Shown in pieces: positions 48,788-50,942 of a DNA stretch of 50,942 bases. Source of the DNA: Candidatus Peribacteria bacterium RIFCSPHIGHO2_01_FULL_55_13 (GTDB lineage Bacteria; Patescibacteriota; Gracilibacteria; Peribacterales; Peribacteraceae); contig MFXS01000007.1 in assembly GCA_001788925.1 (NCBI GenBank), forward strand, positions 16,078-67,019, given 5' to 3'. Both the position numbers and the translations under genes were made by a program. Every line of letters starts with the position of its first letter. Position 1 is the stretch's first letter. Below the pieces are notes generated by a model, which was not told the origin of the DNA, did no database searches, and saw nothing but the letters and a program-made list of their open reading frames with translations.

Positions 48788-49228
48788 ATGAAAGTTGTCG
48801 CCCAAAACCGCCGCGCACGTTTTGATTACGAGATCGTCGAAACCCTGGAAGCCGGCATGATGCTGACCGGTCCGGAAGTGAAATCCTGTAGAGAAGGGCA
48901 CGTCAGTCTCACGGGAGCCTACGTTCTTCTGCAAAAGGGAAAAGCGATCCTCCGCAATGTCACCATCGCCCGGTATCGTTATGCGGCCGGAACACAGGCC
49001 AATGAACCCGACCGCGAGCGCGAACTTCTTCTCAAAAAAACCGAACTCCATCACCTTACTTCAGCCACGGATCAAAAAGGCATGACGATTGTCCCTCTGG
49101 AAATACGCGCCGGGAAATATATCAAGATCTTGATCGGCTTGGGGCGAGGCAAAAAGAAGTTTGATAAGAGATCCAGCATCAAAAAGCGTGATGTAGAGAG
49201 GAGGCTGAGGGAAGGACGAGAGTATTAG
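48788..49228 (+). CDS. smpB: SmpB, tmRNA-binding protein
   Basis: Binds tmRNA and brings it to stalled ribosomes for trans-translation. 146 aa from ATG 48788 (AGAGGTG 8 nt before it acts as Shine-Dalgarno; the track's TTG is two codons earlier). Conserved stretches are VVAQNRRARFDYEIVETLEAGMMLTGPEVKSCREGHVSLTGAYV and LTSATDQKGMTIVPLEI, ending in the basic tail KKKFDKRSSIKKRDVERRLREG. The tmRNA gene is not visible here. The stop merges with an octanucleotide array. Confidence 0.97.
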   Translation: MKVVAQNRRARFDYEIVETLEAGMMLTGPEVKSCREGHVSLTGAYVLLQKGKAILRNVTIARYRYAAGTQANEPDRERELLLKKTELHHLTSATDQKGMTIVPLEIRAGKYIKILIGLGRGKKKFDKRSSIKKRDVERRLREGREY

Positions 49229-49336
49229 TGTATGAGTATACGAGTATATGAGTATATGAGTATATCAGTGTATTAGGGTGCCATGTTATCAAAGCGGCTC
49301 CCTCATATACTGATATACTCATATACTTATATACTT
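49226..49336. repeat. octanucleotide GTATATGA inverted array between smpB and recR
   Basis: Left arm GTGTATGA, GTATACGA, GTATATGA twice, GTATATCA, GTGTATTA; a GC-richer loop; right arm TCATATAC, TGATATAC, TCATATAC, TTATATAC. The last right-arm unit contains the TATACT box of recR. Confidence 0.9.
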
Positions 49337-49341
49337 CCATT
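49330..49341 (+). promoter_or_regulatory. -10 box and N6 spacer of recR, formed by the repeat array
   Basis: TATACT, six bases, GTG at 49342. The -10 hexamer is part of the final TTATATAC unit. Confidence 0.6.
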
Positions 49342-49938
49342 GTGTCCCTCCTCCCCCAACCCCTTCAGCGTGCCATCGAGGAGTTTTCCAAACTTCCGGG
49401 GATCGGACATAAGTCCGCGGAGCGCCTGACGTTTCATCTTCTTCGAAGTTCCAAAGCATCGCCCGAAGCGCTCGGAAATGCGCTTTTGAATCTCCGGGTG
49501 GAACTTAACTATTGCAGCGAGTGCCAGATGGTCACTCTCCAGAAAAAATGTTCTGTGTGCGAAGACAGGTCCCGCGACCAAGCAACCATTCTCGTCGTCG
49601 AGTCACCACTCGAAGTGATTGCATTTGAGAAGACAGGATACAAAGGTTTGTATCATGTGCTTCATGGTGTCCTCTCTCCTATCGACGGCATGGGGCCGGA
49701 GCAATTGAAACTTAAGGAACTGGTCGATCGCTGCGGTAAAGGTGGCATCGGAGAATTAATCATCGCCACCAATCCGGATATCGAAGGCGAAGCGACGGCC
49801 ACCTATATCCGGCAGAAATTAGGGCAGCAGGTAGCCAAAATTACGCGTCTCGCGCACGGGCTTCCCATGGGTGCGGACATTGAATTTGCGGATCAGGTGA
49901 CGCTGAAAGAAGCGATAGCGGGGAGGAGGGTGTTGTAG
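49342..49938 (+). CDS. recR: recombination mediator RecR
   Basis: RecR acts with RecO (and RecF) to load RecA onto SSB-covered DNA. 198 aa with GTG start placed by TATACT-N6. The helix-hairpin-helix FSKLPGIGHKSAERLTFHLL is followed by a zinc finger (CSECQMVTLQKKCSVC), and the Toprim domain by VVESPLEVIAFEKTGYKGLYHVLHGVLSPIDGMGP, ATNPDIEGEATATYI and the C-terminal Walker-B-like region. Length is normal. A hairpin terminator follows. Confidence 0.97.
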   Translation: MSLLPQPLQRAIEEFSKLPGIGHKSAERLTFHLLRSSKASPEALGNALLNLRVELNYCSECQMVTLQKKCSVCEDRSRDQATILVVESPLEVIAFEKTGYKGLYHVLHGVLSPIDGMGPEQLKLKELVDRCGKGGIGELIIATNPDIEGEATATYIRQKLGQQVAKITRLAHGLPMGADIEFADQVTLKEAIAGRRVL

Positions 49939-49964
49939 GTCGTCGGCATGTATTCACGCATAAT

Positions 49965-50000
49965 CTAGCCGCACCCCTGCAGGCGATGCGGCTAGGAATT
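49965..50000 (+). terminator. hairpin terminator of recR
   Basis: CTAGCCGCA pairs with TGCGGCTAG across a 13-nt loop, followed by GAATTTT. The T-run is weak. Confidence 0.55.
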
Positions 50001-50007
50001 TTCCACA

Positions 50008-50042
50008 TAAAAATGCTGGCTGTCCTTGTGGGGACAGCCAGC
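50008..50042 (-). terminator. rho-independent terminator of the surface-protein gene
   Basis: A perfect 11-bp stem, GCTGGCTGTCC (50015-50025) with GGACAGCCAGC (50032-50042); on the minus strand the stem is followed by ATTTTTATG. It ends the leftward unit at the right edge. Confidence 0.85.
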
Positions 50043-50078
50043 GGGTCTTTCGTTCGGATTCCCTCCTTACTTTCTTGT

Positions 50079-50942
50079 TCACGATTGGTAGGACGTGCTC
50101 TTTACGGTGGTATCTGGATACTCAATCCAACTGAATTGAGTTGAGCCACCATTGTCTCGATCGAGCCACCGGATGAACCCCGGATCATCCAATTGCAGAG
50201 AAACCTGCAGAGATGATACTTGTGTTGACGTGTTGGGGTTCGTCACATTCACCTGGAGAACAAACGTTTTATCTTCGCCCTGGCTGATTTCCGTATCAAC
50301 CAACGAGGCATCTAGCCCCGTGAAGATAACCCGGAATGATCCGGTAATCGTTCCACTGGCAGCAGTCGCCGTGCCGTCCAACCGCTCCAAGCGGTACGTA
50401 CTGGATGAAACGGTTGCATCCGCCTTATTGATGAAGCGGAATGCTCCAGCATCCATGGCCACGTTCACGGCATTCACCGTAAACGTGAGCTGGTCCACAA
50501 CGACCTTATTCAGGCCGTTCTGTGTGTTCGTGTTCGCCGCTGCGGCGAATTTGAACTGGCCAACATTGCTGGGCCCCGTCGGAACGGCAGTGCCGTTCGC
50601 GTCGGGGTTGACGTTCACTATCGAACTAATCTTCGACATCACCACGGTGTGGTAGGGTCCCACAATATCCGCGGCGATATCCGCGGCGATATCATTTGAT
50701 GAGATACCTCCTTGAGCGAACACCGCATCGACGTCCGCGGCAAACGTGTCACCACGAACTCCTCCGTTTGTGTCAGCATTGACTCGAACCTTGATAATTA
50801 CATCTTGGTTCGAGCCTTTACCAACAACCAATTCTCGATTCGGCATACGGAAACCGTAGTTGTCACCAGTGATGGCTCCAGCTTTGGTCCCCACCGCGAA
50901 CGGTGTTGTAGCTCCCGGTAGGAAAGCTTCCAGCCGGTCGAT
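50079..50942 (-). CDS. secreted beta-rich surface protein, C-terminal part (5' end outside window)
   Basis: The frame is open through the right edge (IDRLEAFLPGATTPFAVGTKAG before the track's GTG start), so this is the end of a larger protein of unknown full length. It is Thr/Asn/Val/Ala-rich with few charges and has an alternating beta pattern (VVVDQLTFTVNAVNVAMDAGAF, GSFRVIFTGLDASLVDTE), as in S-layer or adhesin-like domains. It ends in a soluble tail with no anchor or sorting signal. A strong terminator follows. It is most likely one of the cell's main envelope proteins. Confidence 0.75.
   Translation of the reverse strand: MDRLEAFLPGATTPFAVGTKAGAITGDNYGFRMPNRELVVGKGSNQDVIIKVRVNADTNGGVRGDTFAADVDAVFAQGGISSNDIAADIAADIVGPYHTVVMSKISSIVNVNPDANGTAVPTGPSNVGQFKFAAAANTNTQNGLNKVVVDQLTFTVNAVNVAMDAGAFRFINKADATVSSSTYRLERLDGTATAASGTITGSFRVIFTGLDASLVDTEISQGEDKTFVLQVNVTNPNTSTQVSSLQVSLQLDDPGFIRWLDRDNGGSTQFSWIEYPDTTVKSTSYQS

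Noticed and set aside
49226-49336. CRISPR-like array
   Set aside because: Units are 7-8 nt with no spacers of constant length, arranged as inverted arms, and no cas genes are present.

Overview
The window looks like chromosomal DNA from a streamlined Candidate Phyla Radiation (Patescibacteria) bacterium. My best guess is the Peregrinibacteria/Peribacteria side, but this rests on style alone: moderately high GC, dense single-copy housekeeping genes, many secreted proteins without recognisable families, and no marker phylogeny. Nothing indicates a plasmid or phage, and I see no transposase, integrase or CRISPR array.

Layout. 1-6.3 kb: peptidoglycan genes (3' part of murG, murB), a cyclophilin lipoprotein, gltX, small unknowns and a double-OB-fold ssb. 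6.6-16.0 kb: five overlapping genes for large exported cysteine-rich proteins, which I cannot assign to any family and regard as the main unknown system. 16.1-25.5 kb: dnaE, a PH-domain membrane pair, tsaC/sua5, two tiny genes, nrdR, aspS, a charged coiled-coil protein and tRNA-Leu(UAG). 25.5-38.5 kb (minus strand): an Ala/Pro-rich coiled-coil protein with a small partner, mfd, dnaN, a DnaA-box cluster that is probably oriC, a GlmU-like nucleotidyltransferase, a ComEC-type metallo-beta-lactamase, an Fn3 surface protein and a Wzx-like flippase. 38.6-41.7 kb: pyrB, a TauE-like permease and pyrC in one overlapping operon, then a tiny gene. 41.7-44.3 kb (minus): a HAD phosphatase and RNase J. 44.5-50 kb: a PP2C-like membrane protein, a cytidylyltransferase, an LPDSG-tailed protein, prepilin peptidase, smpB and recR. 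The right edge holds part of a secreted surface protein on the minus strand.

Two genome-wide habits are visible. First, many genes start exactly 6 nt after a -10 hexamer (TANNNT-N6-ATG/GTG), which predicts leaderless mRNAs; I count twelve such starts on both strands, and they let me correct several ORF-track starts. Second, short 7-8 nt units are iterated about five times. Between genes they form inverted (5+5) arrays that run from one gene's stop codon to the next gene's -10 box. Inside genes (murG, murB, dnaE, tsaC, pyrC) single half-arrays of about 35 nt are translated as inserted peptides. Two palindrome families (GTAGCGGA... and GTAGAGACG...) add to this, one copy being a perfect 42-bp palindrome inside murB.

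The genes together describe wall synthesis, replication and repair (dnaE, dnaN, ssb, mfd, recR), translation (gltX, aspS, tRNA-Leu, smpB), pyrimidine supply and an elaborate cell surface. A shared 16-bp operator-like palindrome precedes ssb and the ComEC-type gene and may link DNA repair with DNA uptake.
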